From: Gemmatimonadaceae bacterium | GTDB taxonomy: Bacteria > Gemmatimonadota > Gemmatimonadetes > Gemmatimonadales > Gemmatimonadaceae | Direction of reading: 5' to 3' | Assembly (NCBI GenBank): GCA_025927495.1 | Contig: JAICLH010000003.1 | Span: 1-44,483, forward strand | DNA length: 44,483 nt | Shown: positions 33,641 to 43,905 of the stretch, piece after piece | Numbering within the stretch: position 1 is the first letter of the stretch | How the letters are laid out: each line of letters starts with the position of its first letter | The notes under the pieces: generated by a model | What the model was told of the DNA's origin: nothing | The model's input: the letters and a program-made list of their open reading frames with translations, nothing else | The model's database searches: none | Position numbers and translations under genes: made by a program

Positions 33641-36316
33641 CTACTCGATGCGCATCGCGCGCAGCGGATCCACCGAGACCGCCCGCCGCGCCGGCACGTA
33701 CAGTGCCCCGAGCGCGATCGCGGCGATCACGCCGCCGGCGAGCGCGTAGCTCGCCAGATCGGTCGGCGCAATCTCGTAGAGCAACGAGCCGAGCGTCCGC
33801 GAGAGCAGCGCACCCAACGCCAGCCCGATCGCCAGACCCGCCACGACCAGCCGTCCGCCCTGTCCGTACACCATCGCGAGCACGTCCGACCGCTGCGCGC
33901 CTAACGCGACGCGCAGGCCGATCTCGCGCGTCCGCTGCAACACACTGTACGACACGAGGCCGTACAACCCGACCGCCGCGAGCAGCAACGCCAGCGCCGC
34001 AAAGACGGCCAGCACCCTGCTCTGCACGCGCTGGCGCCAGAGCGACTCGCTGACGGCGTCATCGATGGTCTTCACTTCGTAGAACGCCAGCTTGGGATCG
34101 ACTTCGTGCAGCGCGGCGCGCACCGACGGAACGAGCACATACGGGTCCGTCAGCCCCGTCCGGATGACGAGCGTTTGCGTCCGGCCCGGCGACTGCGCAT
34201 ACGGCATGTAGAGCGCCGGCCCCATCGGCTGCGGCAGCCGATAGTGGCGAAAGTCGCGGACGACGCCGACGATCGTGATCCACGGCGCCGGGTCGTTAGG
34301 CGGCGCAAACTTGACGCGCTTGCCGATGGGATCCTCGTTCGGATAGGCCCGCCGCGCGAACGTCTCGTTCACCACGGCGACCGGCGCCAGCGTGTCGCGA
34401 TCGGTCGCGAGCAGCGGACGGCCGCGAACCAACGGAATGCCCATCGCCGGGAAATAGTCGGGAAACACCACCTGGAAATGCGAGTCGAATCCCTCGTTGG
34501 GCGGAGGCACCGGCCGTCCGGCGAACGTCGCGGTCGCTTGCACGTCCCAGCCGCTGAAGGGAATGCCCTGCGCCGAACCGACCAGTTTCACGCCCGGGAT
34601 CGCGCGCACGCGCGCTTCGAGATCCGAGTAGAGCGCGATACGCCGCTCGGTCGCGTTGTAGCCCTGGTCCGGGAGCGTGACGCGCGCCGTGAGGATGCCC
34701 TCCCGGTCGAACCCCATGTCGGTGTGCGTGTACGCGCGGTAGCTCCGCACCAGCAGCGCGCCGCCGATCATCAGCACCGTCGAGATCGCGAGCTCCGCCA
34801 CGACCAACACGGACCGCCCGCTCATGTGCCTCCCGCCGCTGCCGCCGGTCGCGGCCCGCTCGTCGCGCAAGGCGCGGTTCACGTCGAGCTTGGTGACGCG
34901 CAGCGCCGGGAGCACGCCGCACAACACGGCCGTGACGACGATGACGAGCGCGGATGCGGCCAGCGCGCGCGCGTCGACGCCGAAGTCGAGGTAGAACGGG
35001 ACGCCGCCCGGAAACGCGAAATGCGCGAGACGCACGCCAAAGGCTCCGGCCACCGCGCCGGCGACGCCGCCTAACCCGGCAATGAGCAGGCTCTCCGTGA
35101 ACAGCTGCCGCACGAGGTCCCCGCGCGCAGCGCCTAACGCCGAGCGCACGGCGATCTCGCGGCGGCGCGACAGCCCGCGCACGAGCGTCAGGTTCGCCAC
35201 GTTGGCGCACGCGATGAGCAGCACGAACGCCACGGCGCCGAGGAAGACCAGCATCGGCTGGCGCAAATCCCCCGTCAAATCGTGCCGGAGCGTCATGACC
35301 TCCGCGGACCAACCGGTGTTCTCGTTCGGGAACTCCTGCTGCAGCTGCGTCGACACGCGCGCGAGGTCTGCTTTCGCCTGCTCGAGCGTCACACCCGGAC
35401 GGAGGCGCCCGATCGCACCTGCGTAGCCGCGGTTGTCGCGCCCTTCCCGCGCCGGTCCGTCGGTGGCGAACGGCATCCAGTACTGGCCGCGATCCGGGAA
35501 ATTGAATCCGGGCGGCATCACTCCGGCGACGAGCTGCGGCCGGCCATCCATCGAGATCGTACGCCCAACGATCGCGCTGTCGCCGCCGTAGCGGCGCCGC
35601 CAGAGCCCATAGCTCAGGAGCACGACATCGGACGCCGCGAGCCGTTCCTCCTCCGGCCGGAAGCCGCGGCCCAACATTGGCCTAACGCCGAGCAGCGCGA
35701 AGAGGTTCGCCGTCACCGCCGCGCCGGCCACGCGCTCGCTCTCGCCGTCGGTGATCGTCGTGGTCGACCAGGTCCACATGCCGAGCGCGGACAGCGTACG
35801 ATTGTCGTCGCGCCAGGACACATAGTCCTTGTAGGAGATGTTGACGCCGTGCCATCCCCGCGGGACATCCTGCGCGTAGACCGACACCAGCTGATTTGCG
35901 TTGGGATACGGCAGCGGCTTCACGAGGATCGCATCGACCGCCGACAGAATCATCGTCGTGACGCCGACGCCGAGTGCGATGCAGATCGTCGCGGTGAGCG
36001 CGAAACCGGGGCTCTTGCGAATCGAGCGCATCGCGACGCGCGCGTCGCGTACAGCCGCGCCCAGGAATTCGCCGGCGCGTTCCCGGCGGGCGAGCGCGCG
36101 CTCCACACGCACCGCTTCCGCGCGAACGCCGGGGACGTGGCCGAACCGGTGCATCGCGCGCTCGCGCGCAACGGCCGGATCCATCCCCTGCGCGACGTAC
36201 TCGGCGATGCGCCGCTGGAGGTGATACTCGATCTCGTCGTCGACGTCGCGCTCGGGCCCGCGCGACATCAGTCGAGCGCGCAGCCCGCGTTTAGGCGAAC
36301 GATCATCGCGCGGCAT
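33641..36316 (-). CDS. ADOP permease D
   Basis: 891 aa. N-terminal domain (VDDEIEYHLQRRIAEYVAQGM), first segment (ICIALGVGVTTMILSAVDAILVKPLPY), MacB_PCD domain, FtsX bundle with RREIAVRSALGAARGDLV, second bundle with TREIGLRVALGAQRSDVLAMV, C-terminus ARRAVSVDPLRAMRIE. Start ATG 36316; the upstream in-frame stretch to 36403 is not conserved. Ten bases after PadR3. Its end borders the ADOP remnant. Confidence 0.93.
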   Translation of the reverse strand: MPRDDRSPKRGLRARLMSRGPERDVDDEIEYHLQRRIAEYVAQGMDPAVARERAMHRFGHVPGVRAEAVRVERALARRERAGEFLGAAVRDARVAMRSIRKSPGFALTATICIALGVGVTTMILSAVDAILVKPLPYPNANQLVSVYAQDVPRGWHGVNISYKDYVSWRDDNRTLSALGMWTWSTTTITDGESERVAGAAVTANLFALLGVRPMLGRGFRPEEERLAASDVVLLSYGLWRRRYGGDSAIVGRTISMDGRPQLVAGVMPPGFNFPDRGQYWMPFATDGPAREGRDNRGYAGAIGRLRPGVTLEQAKADLARVSTQLQQEFPNENTGWSAEVMTLRHDLTGDLRQPMLVFLGAVAFVLLIACANVANLTLVRGLSRRREIAVRSALGAARGDLVRQLFTESLLIAGLGGVAGAVAGAFGVRLAHFAFPGGVPFYLDFGVDARALAASALVIVVTAVLCGVLPALRVTKLDVNRALRDERAATGGSGGRHMSGRSVLVVAELAISTVLMIGGALLVRSYRAYTHTDMGFDREGILTARVTLPDQGYNATERRIALYSDLEARVRAIPGVKLVGSAQGIPFSGWDVQATATFAGRPVPPPNEGFDSHFQVVFPDYFPAMGIPLVRGRPLLATDRDTLAPVAVVNETFARRAYPNEDPIGKRVKFAPPNDPAPWITIVGVVRDFRHYRLPQPMGPALYMPYAQSPGRTQTLVIRTGLTDPYVLVPSVRAALHEVDPKLAFYEVKTIDDAVSESLWRQRVQSRVLAVFAALALLLAAVGLYGLVSYSVLQRTREIGLRVALGAQRSDVLAMVYGQGGRLVVAGLAIGLALGALLSRTLGSLLYEIAPTDLASYALAGGVIAAIALGALYVPARRAVSVDPLRAMRIE

Positions 36317-36326
36317 GGTCCCGTCC

Positions 36327-36668
36327 TCAGGCCGGTTTGGCGGGTGCCGCGAGCGCGGCGAACACCGCCGTCGCGTACCGCGTCCAGTTTGCCTTTTCGA
36401 CACGCAACTGTGCCCGACCGGTTGCAGTGAGCTCGTAATAGCACGCTCGGCGGCCGTTGTCGGACACGCCCCACGACGAGCGCACCCATCCTTTACTTCT
36501 GAGGCGGTGCAAAGCCGGATAGAGTGTGCCTTCGCCGACGCTCAACACGTCGCCGGTGGCCCTTTCGATCCATGTCGCGACGTCGTAGCCATGACTCGGA
36601 CCCCACGAGAGGGCCTTGAGGACGAGGACGTCGAGCGTACCGCGGAGAATATCGATCGAAGCCGTCAG
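36327..36668 (-). CDS. PadR-family transcriptional regulator 3 (probable CTG start)
   Basis: 113 aa from CTG 36668. Domain: ILRGTLDVLVLKALSWGPSHGYDV ... SSWGVSDNGRRACYYELTATG, then a C-terminal helix. PadR proteins of this type begin about five residues before SIDILRG, yet no ATG, GTG or TTG lies there; the nearest usable codon is CTG, preceded by AAAGGGGAG at good spacing. A TTG 57 nt upstream without a ribosome binding site is an alternative. Paired with ADOP D (10-nt gap). Confidence 0.85.
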   Translation of the reverse strand: MTASIDILRGTLDVLVLKALSWGPSHGYDVATWIERATGDVLSVGEGTLYPALHRLRSKGWVRSSWGVSDNGRRACYYELTATGRAQLRVEKANWTRYATAVFAALAAPAKPA

Positions 36669-36736
36669 AGGGCGCTCCCCTTTGGTTCCGATGGGTACGA
36701 TGCGGCGCCTGCCATCGAAATGCAAGGGGAGGAATG

Positions 36737-36760
36737 CGAGGGAAGCGCGCGCTTCCCTCG
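36737..36760. terminator. perfect 24-bp palindrome between Vgb-like gene and PadR3
   Basis: CGAGGGAAGCGC pairs with GCGCTTCCCTCG without mismatch. It begins 6 nt after the stop of the Vgb-like gene (36766, minus strand) and lies about 70 nt upstream of PadR3. In the minus direction it is followed by a pyrimidine-rich run. A terminator hairpin is most likely; an operator for PadR3 is a second possibility. Confidence 0.5.
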
Positions 36761-36765
36761 AATCG

Positions 36766-37794
36766 CTACGTCCCCGGCCCTGCCCCGAGATCCACGAGTC
36801 CGATCCGCCCCGTGCCGCTGAGCGCGAGCCAGAGGCGGTGGCGCGTCGCATCGACCGCCATGTTGCGGATGATCGCGCCCTTGGTCGGGATGTCGACCGC
36901 TTCATCGACCTTGTCGGTCCTGGGATCGAACACGATCACGCGACTCGTGCCCGCTTCGTCGTACCAGATGCGGCCGTCGGGCGCGAGCGCGATGCCGTAC
37001 GGTCCTGCTTCGGTGCCCCCCGGCGAGGCGAACTCGCGCACCTGTCCCGTGGCCGGATCCAGCTCGCCTAACTTGCCCTGCGCGTAGTCGGTGAACCAGA
37101 CGTGGCCGGCTGCGTCGACGATCAGGCGGCGCGGGCGCGCGCCGGCATCCGGAACGTGGAATTCGCGCAGCGTACCGCTCGAGGGGTCGATGCGCGCGAC
37201 CGCGTTCGTGCCGAAGAGCGCCATCCACAGACCGCCGTCGTGCCCCGCGACCAGGCCGTACGGCAGCGCGTGCGCACTCTCTAACTGGAAAATGCGCACC
37301 GTGCCGCTGGCCGGATCGAGCTCGCCGTACAGGTTCGACCCCTGGACCGTGAACCACACCTTGCCGTCGTGAAAGAGCGGCGTGTGCGGGTCGCGCGCGT
37401 CGGCCGGCAACGCGTACTCGCGAATCTGGCCGGATGCCGGATCGAGTCGGCCTAACCGGCCGGCTGCGTTCGCGGTGTACCACACGCCGCCGTCCGGCGC
37501 CACGATGATGCCGTGCGGTCCCGAGTGCGGCGTCGGCGTCGGATAGTCCGTGATCTTCCCCGTCGACGGATCGAGCCGGCCGATGAAGCTGTTGGACATG
37601 TCCGTGTACCAGACGATGCCGTCGGCTCCCACCGCGGGGTCGTGCGGGAATGCGTTAGGCCGAGGGATGGCGTACTCGACGATGTGGTGCGTGGGGGGCG
37701 CGACTGGGCGCGCGGCGGCGAACGCGGCGGCGAACGCGGCGGCGAGCACACACGCCGTGACGATTTGCGTAGCGATACGACAGGTGCAGCGCAT
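36766..37794 (-). CDS. exported Vgb/SMP-30-like beta-propeller protein
   Basis: 342 aa. Signal peptide with an AAAFAAAFAAA repeat encoded by tandem 12-nt units (about 37708-37745), then seven repeated blades of the virginiamycin B lyase (Vgb) pattern: G-x-WYTDM, IGRLDPSTGKITDYPTP, GRLDPASGQIREYALP, ARIDPSSGTLREFHVP, GELDPATGQVREFASP. Vgb-like annotation does not imply antibiotic inactivation; the catalytic His residues of true Vgb were not verified. A GGAGG lies seven bases before the ATG. Confidence 0.85.
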   Translation of the reverse strand: MRCTCRIATQIVTACVLAAAFAAAFAAARPVAPPTHHIVEYAIPRPNAFPHDPAVGADGIVWYTDMSNSFIGRLDPSTGKITDYPTPTPHSGPHGIIVAPDGGVWYTANAAGRLGRLDPASGQIREYALPADARDPHTPLFHDGKVWFTVQGSNLYGELDPASGTVRIFQLESAHALPYGLVAGHDGGLWMALFGTNAVARIDPSSGTLREFHVPDAGARPRRLIVDAAGHVWFTDYAQGKLGELDPATGQVREFASPGGTEAGPYGIALAPDGRIWYDEAGTSRVIVFDPRTDKVDEAVDIPTKGAIIRNMAVDATRHRLWLALSGTGRIGLVDLGAGPGT

Positions 37795-37934
37795 CGGAGT
37801 GCCTCCGCGGCGAGAGCGAAGCAGATGCTTAGTGTAACGCTCCTGCGCGGTACGTCAAATTTGCGCCGCACCGCTTGCGTTTCCGGTCAGCGCTTGTGAC
37901 CATGAAGATTCACGATCATTCGCAGGAGGGACCC

Positions 37935-38423
37935 ATGGCCAAGGCGAAGACCCCGATCCCGGCGGGATATCATACCGTCACGCCGCACCTCACCATGGCG
38001 AACGCCAACAAGGCGATCGACTGGTACAAGCAAGCCCTCGGCGCCGAGGAAGTGTCGCGCTTTCGCGGACCCGATGGGAAAGTGATGCACGCACAGATCA
38101 CGATCGGCGACTCACCCATCATGCTCAACGATGACATGATGGGGGGCAACACGACCAAGGACCACAACGGCTCTCCGGTTTCGATCTGGCTGTACGTCGC
38201 CGATTGCGACGCGCTGTATAATCGTGCCATCAAGGCAGGCGCCAAGGTCGCGCCGGGCGGCATGGGAGAAATGGCGGATCAGTTCTGGGGAGACCGGTGT
38301 GGCGTGATCGTGGACCCCGAGGGGTATTGGTGGACGATCGCAACGCACAAGGAGGATCTGACGCCCGACGAGATGAAGACGCGCTCCGAGGAATTCATGC
38401 GTCAGTTCGCGACGGCGCACTAG
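37935..38423 (+). CDS. VOC-family (PhnB/glyoxalase-like) protein
   Basis: 162 aa. Vicinal-oxygen-chelate fold with two beta-alpha-beta-beta-beta modules: HLTMANANKAIDWYKQALGAEEV then VSIWLYVADCDALYNRAIKAGAKV. The end has DRCGVIVDPEGYWWTIATHKED, typical of PhnB-like/YaeR-type proteins. No substrate can be assigned. Start at 37935 has AGGAGGG four bases upstream; ATGs at 37902 and 37875 are in frame but lack this site. Confidence 0.88.
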   Translation: MAKAKTPIPAGYHTVTPHLTMANANKAIDWYKQALGAEEVSRFRGPDGKVMHAQITIGDSPIMLNDDMMGGNTTKDHNGSPVSIWLYVADCDALYNRAIKAGAKVAPGGMGEMADQFWGDRCGVIVDPEGYWWTIATHKEDLTPDEMKTRSEEFMRQFATAH

Positions 38424-38628
38424 CGCGCGCAGCGGTCGCGCGCGACGATCGTCGCGCGAGATCCGGGAAGGCCACTGTCGAGTCTGACGGTGGCCTTCTC
38501 CTTTTCCGCGGCCAATTTCGCCCGTAACGACCTCGACCGCATCGGCGCCGAGCAGCTTCAGGTTGAAGGCGCCTCCTAACAGGACCATCTCGTCGAGCGC
38601 CGCTTCGATCGCGGCGAGCGTGCGCCGT
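38424..38628. other. gap between VOC gene and lipoprotein gene
   Basis: No firm gene. It contains the terminator at 38467-38505. On the minus strand one frame reads [20 protein letters not shown] and continues with AFNLKLLGADAVEVVTGE, which looks protein-like, but it has no domain I know and runs into the terminator; it could be an eroded end of a gene. Confidence 0.35.
38467..38505 (+). terminator. rho-independent terminator of the VOC gene
   Basis: 13-bp stem 38467-38479/38486-38498 with one mismatch and a 6-nt loop, followed by a TCCTTTT tail. It lies 44 nt after the VOC stop and is the clearest intrinsic terminator in the window. Confidence 0.75.
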
Positions 38629-39105
38629 TCACTGCGAGCGACGTCCGTCCAACCTGATGTACACCACCGACTCGGTTGCGTTGAGCGCGTAGCGGGCCGT
38701 CATGGTGCCCGCGAGCTCGCCAACGCGCAGACGCGATACACTGTGAATGGTGACCATCGCGCCGCTGCGTGCCGTGCTCGCGTACGGTCCGGCATCTATG
38801 ATGACGCTGTCGGCGTCCACGTGAACGTGAAGCGGGATTGGCGTCGTGTGGTTCGGATACAGGACCGACCAACCGGTCGTATCGGCGGTTGCCATCATCT
38901 CGTACGTCACCAGCACGGAATCGTTCGCTTCGTTGGTCGCGGTCATCGTCCACTTTCCGGCGAGGTCGGCAAGCCGGAGCCGAGCCGGCGCCGTGGCCGT
39001 GGTATCCGTCGTCGAGGCGGCGCCGCCGGTTTTCTTACAGCCGCCCAGGGCGAGTGCGCACAGCGTTAGGCATGTCCAGTGCACGGCCCGTGCGCCCTCA
39101 AGCAT
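38629..39105 (-). CDS. small lipoprotein downstream of ADOP E
   Basis: 158 aa. Signal with lipobox LGGC (residues about 20-23) followed by [15 protein letters not shown] linker. The rest is probably beta-rich ([39 protein letters not shown]). No known domain. Its ATG overlaps the TGA of ADOP E by eight bases, so it is coupled to the permease and may act with it at the envelope. Confidence 0.65.
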   Translation of the reverse strand: MLEGARAVHWTCLTLCALALGGCKKTGGAASTTDTTATAPARLRLADLAGKWTMTATNEANDSVLVTYEMMATADTTGWSVLYPNHTTPIPLHVHVDADSVIIDAGPYASTARSGAMVTIHSVSRLRVGELAGTMTARYALNATESVVYIRLDGRRSQ

Positions 39106-41755
39106 CGTGCATCGCGGCCACGGGTTCGACTCGCGTCGCCCGGCGCGCCGGGATGTAGCTCGCCAGGAGCGCCACCACCGCGAACACGATCGGCACCGCC
39201 GCAAACGTCAGCGGGTCCATCGCCGAGACGCCATACAACCACCGATGCAGCGGGCGTGCGGCGACGATCGCGCACGCAAGCCCCGCGAGCGTGCCGATCG
39301 CAGCGAGGCGCAGCGCGCGGCCGACGACGAGCGTCACGACCCTGCCCTGTGTCGCGCCGAGCGCCATGCGAAGGCCCATCTCCTGCCGGCGCTCGCTCAC
39401 CACGTACGACATGACGCCGAAGATGCCGACGGCGCCCAGCGCGAGCGCGACTAACGCAAAAACGGTGACGAGCGCGGCCGCGAAGCGGGCGCCGACGACC
39501 GAGCCGGAGACGACCGCGTCCATTGTTCTGACGTCGCTCACCGGCACGCCGCGGTCGATGTCGTGCACGATGCGCCGGATGTTCGAGCCCGCGTCCGCCG
39601 GATCGCCCGTGGTGCGAGCCACGAGCCAGAGCTCGGAGCCAACCATCATCGTGCGCTGCGCCCACGGCATGTACATCGTCGCGGTGGACGCATCGCGCAG
39701 GCTGTCCTGCTTCGTGTCCGGTACGACGCCGACGATCGTGATCCACGGGCTGTCGAACGGGTAGCCGATGCGGTGACCGATGGCGTCTCCCCGCGGCCAA
39801 AAGCGCTGCGCAACGCTTTGACTAACGACGGCCACCAGCGGCTGGCCGGCGCGATCATCATCGGTAAACGATCGGCCGCGCAGAACCGGGATGCCCATGG
39901 CGGCGAAGTAGCCCGGCGTTACCGTTTGAAAGTGATCGACCATCGGCAGCGTGTGCTTCACGTCCTCGAATTGTCCCTGGACGCGGATCGCCTGCGCCCA
40001 CACCGGCGCGGCCAGCGAGAGCTGGTTGACTAACGCCGCGCTCCTCACGCCTGGCACGGCGCGCATGCGCTCGAGGACATCGGCGTAGAACGCCGCCAGG
40101 CGCTCACTGCCGGGTGCGTACGTGGCTTCGGGCGCCGAGATTCGCGCGGCGATCACGTGTGACGGATCGAAACCCGGCGCGATCGCACGCAGGGCGGCGA
40201 AGCTCCGGACGAGGAGCAGCGATCCGACGACCAGCGTCACCGCCAACGCGATCTCGCCACCCACGAGCCACGCCGACACGCGTGCGTGCGACCTGGTCGC
40301 CGTGGCCCGGCGGCCGAGCATGGAGCCCGAGGCCCTCGTGGCGGCGGAGGTCGTACGGATCGCGGGGACCATGCTGAACACGACGCCGGTGGCGACGGAC
40401 ATGACGAGCGCAAAGATGAGAGCCGGTCCGTTCACGGTAACCTCGTCGGCGCGCGGCAGGCCCGTCGGCACCGCGACCACCAGGACGCGTACCGTTAGCA
40501 CCGCCAGCCCGACGCCGGCCAGGGCGCCGACGACCGACAACAACAACCCTTCCGTCACCAGCTGGCGCAGAAGGCGACCGCGGCCGCCGCCCAACGCAGC
40601 GCGCACGGCGAGCTCGCGCTCGCGCGCCGTCGCGCGGGCGAGCAGCAGGTTGGCAACGTTGACGCAGGCGATGAGCAGCACGAGGAGCGTCGCGCCGAAC
40701 AGCATCCACAAGAGCGGCGCGCTCGAGCCGACGACGTCGGCCTTGAGCGGCGTGACCGTTGCGTCGCGGCGATACTCCGGGCCCGGGTCCCAGATCGGGT
40801 TGGCCGTGCGCAGCGATGGCCACACGGTCCGCACCTCGCGGCGCGCCTGCTCGAGCATCGCGTTAGGCGCAAGGCGTCCGACGAACTGCTTGCCGCCCAC
40901 GCCCCACATGAGGCCGCCGTTCTGCGGATCGATCGCGTACGGCCGCCAGTACTGCACCGCGGGGTTCGGATACCGGAACGACGGCGGCATCACCCCGACG
41001 ATCGTGTAGGGCAGGCCATCGAGCGTCAGGGTGCGGCCGACGACATCGAGGCCGCCGCCGAACTCGCGCCGCCAGGTCGCGTAGCTCAACAGCAGGACGT
41101 GGTTGTTGCCGACGACACCGTCGTTAGGCGTAAAGCCGCGGCCGAGCAGAGGCGCGGCGCCCAGCATCGGCATGAGGTTCGGCGTGACGGCAACGCCCGT
41201 CATCCGGAGCGCGTCGCGTCCGTCGTCGACCGGATCGGTGGTCGGGTCCCACTCGGCGAGATCGGTGATCGTTCGCAGCCGTTCGCGGAGGGCGAGGTAC
41301 TCGCCGGAGGAGCCCTGTCCTAGCGTCACGAGGCGATCCGGCTGCGCGTACGGCAGCGGTTGCAGCACCACCGCGTCGAGCACCGAGAAGATGGCGGTGT
41401 TGGCGCCGATGCCGAGCGCGAGGGTCAACACGGCGGCGATGGTGAAGGCCGGCGTGCGGCGGAGCGCTCGCCAACCGAACCGAAGGTCCTGCATGAAATC
41501 CGCGACGTACTCGGCGCGGCGTTCGGTGGCGTGCTGGCGCTCATCATGCCGAACGAGAGATGAGCGAAGGGTGTCGACGTCGCCGAACCGTTCGATGGCC
41601 TCGCGGCGCGCTTCGTCGGGCGTTAGGCCCAGTGCGACGTTGCGTTCGATGCGCGACTGGAGGTGGAACGCCAGCTCGTCCTCGACGTCCCCTGAGATGT
41701 TCGGGCGAACGAAACCGAAGTAGCGCCGCCAGCGCGGCGCGCGATCGCTACTCAT
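39098..41755 (-). CDS. ADOP permease E
   Basis: 885 aa. Starts [15 protein letters not shown], then the N-terminal domain ([21 protein letters not shown]), first segment ([29 protein letters not shown]), MacB_PCD, FtsX bundle with [21 protein letters not shown], second bundle with [21 protein letters not shown] and C-terminal [16 protein letters not shown]. No ATPase gene nearby. The PadR4 gene overlaps its start region (stop 41752, start 41755) and a lipoprotein gene overlaps its end. Confidence 0.93.
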   Translation of the reverse strand: MSSDRAPRWRRYFGFVRPNISGDVEDELAFHLQSRIERNVALGLTPDEARREAIERFGDVDTLRSSLVRHDERQHATERRAEYVADFMQDLRFGWRALRRTPAFTIAAVLTLALGIGANTAIFSVLDAVVLQPLPYAQPDRLVTLGQGSSGEYLALRERLRTITDLAEWDPTTDPVDDGRDALRMTGVAVTPNLMPMLGAAPLLGRGFTPNDGVVGNNHVLLLSYATWRREFGGGLDVVGRTLTLDGLPYTIVGVMPPSFRYPNPAVQYWRPYAIDPQNGGLMWGVGGKQFVGRLAPNAMLEQARREVRTVWPSLRTANPIWDPGPEYRRDATVTPLKADVVGSSAPLLWMLFGATLLVLLIACVNVANLLLARATARERELAVRAALGGGRGRLLRQLVTEGLLLSVVGALAGVGLAVLTVRVLVVAVPTGLPRADEVTVNGPALIFALVMSVATGVVFSMVPAIRTTSAATRASGSMLGRRATATRSHARVSAWLVGGEIALAVTLVVGSLLLVRSFAALRAIAPGFDPSHVIAARISAPEATYAPGSERLAAFYADVLERMRAVPGVRSAALVNQLSLAAPVWAQAIRVQGQFEDVKHTLPMVDHFQTVTPGYFAAMGIPVLRGRSFTDDDRAGQPLVAVVSQSVAQRFWPRGDAIGHRIGYPFDSPWITIVGVVPDTKQDSLRDASTATMYMPWAQRTMMVGSELWLVARTTGDPADAGSNIRRIVHDIDRGVPVSDVRTMDAVVSGSVVGARFAAALVTVFALVALALGAVGIFGVMSYVVSERRQEMGLRMALGATQGRVVTLVVGRALRLAAIGTLAGLACAIVAARPLHRWLYGVSAMDPLTFAAVPIVFAVVALLASYIPARRATRVEPVAAMHDA

Positions 41756-42102
41756 GCCAGGGATGGCTCGGCGCGCAACACGCGAGTGACTGCTTGCGAG
41801 TATTCGAGCCAGATCGACGATTCGGCGCGCAGCAGCGCTCGGCCCGCGCGGGTGATGCTATAGTAGCGCGCTCGGCGATTGTTCTCGGAGAGGCCCCACT
41901 CGGACGTGACGAGCCCACGGTCCTGCAGGCGCCGCAAGGCGGGGTAGAGCGACCCCTCCTCGATGCGCAACACGTCGCCGGTGGTGTCTTCGATCCAACG
42001 CGCGATCGCGTAGCCGTGCGCCGGTCCTAACAGGAGCGACTTGAGGATCAGGATACGGAGGGTGCCTTGGAGGAGATCGCCGGGATCGCGAAAGGTCGGC
42101 AT
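41752..42102 (-). CDS. PadR-family transcriptional regulator 4
   Basis: 116 aa: [44 protein letters not shown] wing, C-terminal helix. Its stop codon overlaps the ADOP E start codon by four bases, so translation is coupled. ATG 42102 has AGGGA upstream; an ATG 21 nt earlier is less likely. Confidence 0.93.
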   Translation of the reverse strand: MPTFRDPGDLLQGTLRILILKSLLLGPAHGYAIARWIEDTTGDVLRIEEGSLYPALRRLQDRGLVTSEWGLSENNRRARYYSITRAGRALLRAESSIWLEYSQAVTRVLRAEPSLA

Positions 42103-42298
42103 GGCTCGTCCCTGGGCAAGCATATGGGAAGGATGCGCTCCGGCCCTTTCCTTGTCAAGGTTATGGGTGCGGTACGCGCTGGTCGAGCGCGCACACGACG
42201 TGTATTTCTATGCACGGCTCGTATCGCACGCGCGACCGCCACCGACAGGTCGCCGGACCGGACTACGCGACTGCCGCCACTCGAGCATGCGAGGGATG
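42103..42298. promoter_or_regulatory. divergent region between PadR4 and the copper protein
   Basis: No gene. On the minus strand a TTGACA box (within CCTTGTCAAGG, 42149-42159, a 5-bp-arm palindrome with one central base) fits a -35 element or operator upstream of PadR4. No convincing -10 was found. CATATG lies at 42120-42125. Confidence 0.35.
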
Positions 42299-43411
42299 AT
42301 GCCTGACACCGTACGCGAGAAGACACAAAAGCATATCGACGCCGGGCGGCGGCGGTTTCTCCTCGAGGCTCCCGTCTTGGCCGCCGCGGTCGCCGCGTGC
42401 GGGCCGACGGAGGCCGTGAAACATGCCGCGCGCGGCGACACCGGTACTGCTGTGCCGCCGACAACCCATCGTCCGATCCCGAACCCGGACAGCCGCACCG
42501 ACAGCAGCTTGCATCACGCCATGCCGGCGTCGTCTGCCACACCGGGCACAGCCGGTGACGCGGCGAGCGTCACCTTCCATCGGTTCGATCCGGTTCTCCC
42601 TCCAGTGTCTCGCGAACGTGTCAAGCGGCTGCACTTCACGGTCAAGGAAGTGCCGATCCGCGTGCGAGACGACACCGTCGTCGCCGCGTGGACGTTCGAC
42701 GGCGACGTGCCCGGTCCCATCGTCCACGTTAGGCAGGGCGACACGATCGAGTTCACGCTGACGAACGGCGGCGCGATCCCCCACTCCATGGATTTCCACG
42801 CGGCGCAGATCGATCCCAAGACGGCGTTTCGCTCCGTCGTACCCGGACAATCGGTGAGCTACTCGTTCACGCCCAAATATGCGGGCGTGTTTCTCTATCA
42901 CTGCGGGACCGCGCCCGTGCTCATGCATCTGGGCTCGGGCATGTTCGGCGCGATCGTCGTCGACCCGCCCACGCCGCTGCCGCGCGCGACCGACCTCGTG
43001 CTCGTGCAAAGTGAGCTCTACCTCGGCAACCCGCACGACGGCATTGCGCCGTTCGACTACAACAAGATGTTAGGCACACTGCCCGACTTGTTCGCGTTCA
43101 ATGGGCGGCCCGCGCAGTATCAGGCCGCGCCGATTCACGTGCCCGGCGGCGAGCTCGTGCGCTTTCACGTGGCGAACGCCGGGCCGACGCACCCGTGCGC
43201 GTTTCACGTGGTTGGTGAGCAGTTCGACACCGTGTACCTTGGCGCGCCGCCCGGGAGCGCCATCCATGGCGTGCAAACGTACGGAGTGGCGCCCGGCGGC
43301 GGCATGATCTTCGAGATGCGCGCCGACAACCCCGGCGAATTCGTGTTCGTGAACCACGCCTTCGGCCATGGTCAAAAGGGCGCGATCGGCACGCTCATCG
43401 TCGACGGCTGA
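42299..43411 (+). CDS. copper nitrite-reductase-like two-domain multicopper oxidase
   Basis: 370 aa. Probable TAT lipoprotein signal (GRRRFLLEAP, with a cysteine at residue 34). Two cupredoxin domains. Domain 1 holds the copper ligands: H162 and H167 in PHSMDFHAAQ (D165 is the catalytic Asp of NirK), H201-C202 (YHCG), H210 and M215 (LMHLGSGMFG). Domain 2 has VNH at 351-353, the type-2 ligand. The second-domain segment that in NirK reads HLIGGHGD is FHVVGEQFD here, so the His catalytic residue seems replaced by Gln308. It may therefore not be a standard nitrite reductase. Start ambiguous among ATGs at 42287, 42296 and 42299. Next gene follows after 8 nt. Confidence 0.82.
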   Translation: MPDTVREKTQKHIDAGRRRFLLEAPVLAAAVAACGPTEAVKHAARGDTGTAVPPTTHRPIPNPDSRTDSSLHHAMPASSATPGTAGDAASVTFHRFDPVLPPVSRERVKRLHFTVKEVPIRVRDDTVVAAWTFDGDVPGPIVHVRQGDTIEFTLTNGGAIPHSMDFHAAQIDPKTAFRSVVPGQSVSYSFTPKYAGVFLYHCGTAPVLMHLGSGMFGAIVVDPPTPLPRATDLVLVQSELYLGNPHDGIAPFDYNKMLGTLPDLFAFNGRPAQYQAAPIHVPGGELVRFHVANAGPTHPCAFHVVGEQFDTVYLGAPPGSAIHGVQTYGVAPGGGMIFEMRADNPGEFVFVNHAFGHGQKGAIGTLIVDG

Positions 43412-43419
43412 GCCGCGCC

Positions 43420-43875
43420 GTGCACACGCTCGTTAGGCGGTACATCAAGACGGCGATCGGCTTCCTCGCCCTCGGGCTGGCGATCGGCGGATGGTTGATC
43501 GTCCGCCGCGATCTCTTCGGACGCCCGCCCGGCGAGTACGAGGTGAGCGCGCACACGCACGCGATCTTCGTCGGCTTCGTGATGATGATGATCCTGGGCG
43601 TGGCGCTGTGGCTGTTCCCGCGGCCCGACAAGACCGATACGCGCTACCGCCCCGCGCTCGCCGAGGCCGCGTATTGGTTGGTCACCATCGGCACTGCCGT
43701 GCGCATAGCAGGGGAGTTGCTGGACTCGTCGATCGACGCCGCGTGGCTCCGGTGGGCCATCGTCCTCGCCGGACTCACGCAGATCGGCGGCTTCGCCGTG
43801 TTCTTCTATACTATGTGGTCACGGATTCGCGGCGTGGGCAGCCAGGTCCGCGAATCGCGCGGCGAGCGCTTTTGA
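43420..43875 (+). CDS. short heme-copper-oxidase-subunit-I-like membrane protein
   Basis: 151 aa with about four membrane helices. The segment SAHTHAIFVGFVMMMILGVA followed by LWLFPRPD resembles the first heme-His helices of cytochrome-oxidase subunit I/cbb3-type and NnrS-like proteins, but only a third of their length. GTG start. Eight bases after the copper protein, so one operon. It may bind heme; no copper-site histidines seen. Confidence 0.6.
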   Translation: MHTLVRRYIKTAIGFLALGLAIGGWLIVRRDLFGRPPGEYEVSAHTHAIFVGFVMMMILGVALWLFPRPDKTDTRYRPALAEAAYWLVTIGTAVRIAGELLDSSIDAAWLRWAIVLAGLTQIGGFAVFFYTMWSRIRGVGSQVRESRGERF

Positions 43876-43905
43876 CACTGAGCACCTCCTTCGAGGTTTC
43901 CGACA

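Noticed and set aside
36766-37794. Antibiotic resistance (virginiamycin B lyase)
   Set aside because: Propeller repeats are Vgb-like but this superfamily is mostly not involved in resistance; catalytic residues not confirmed.
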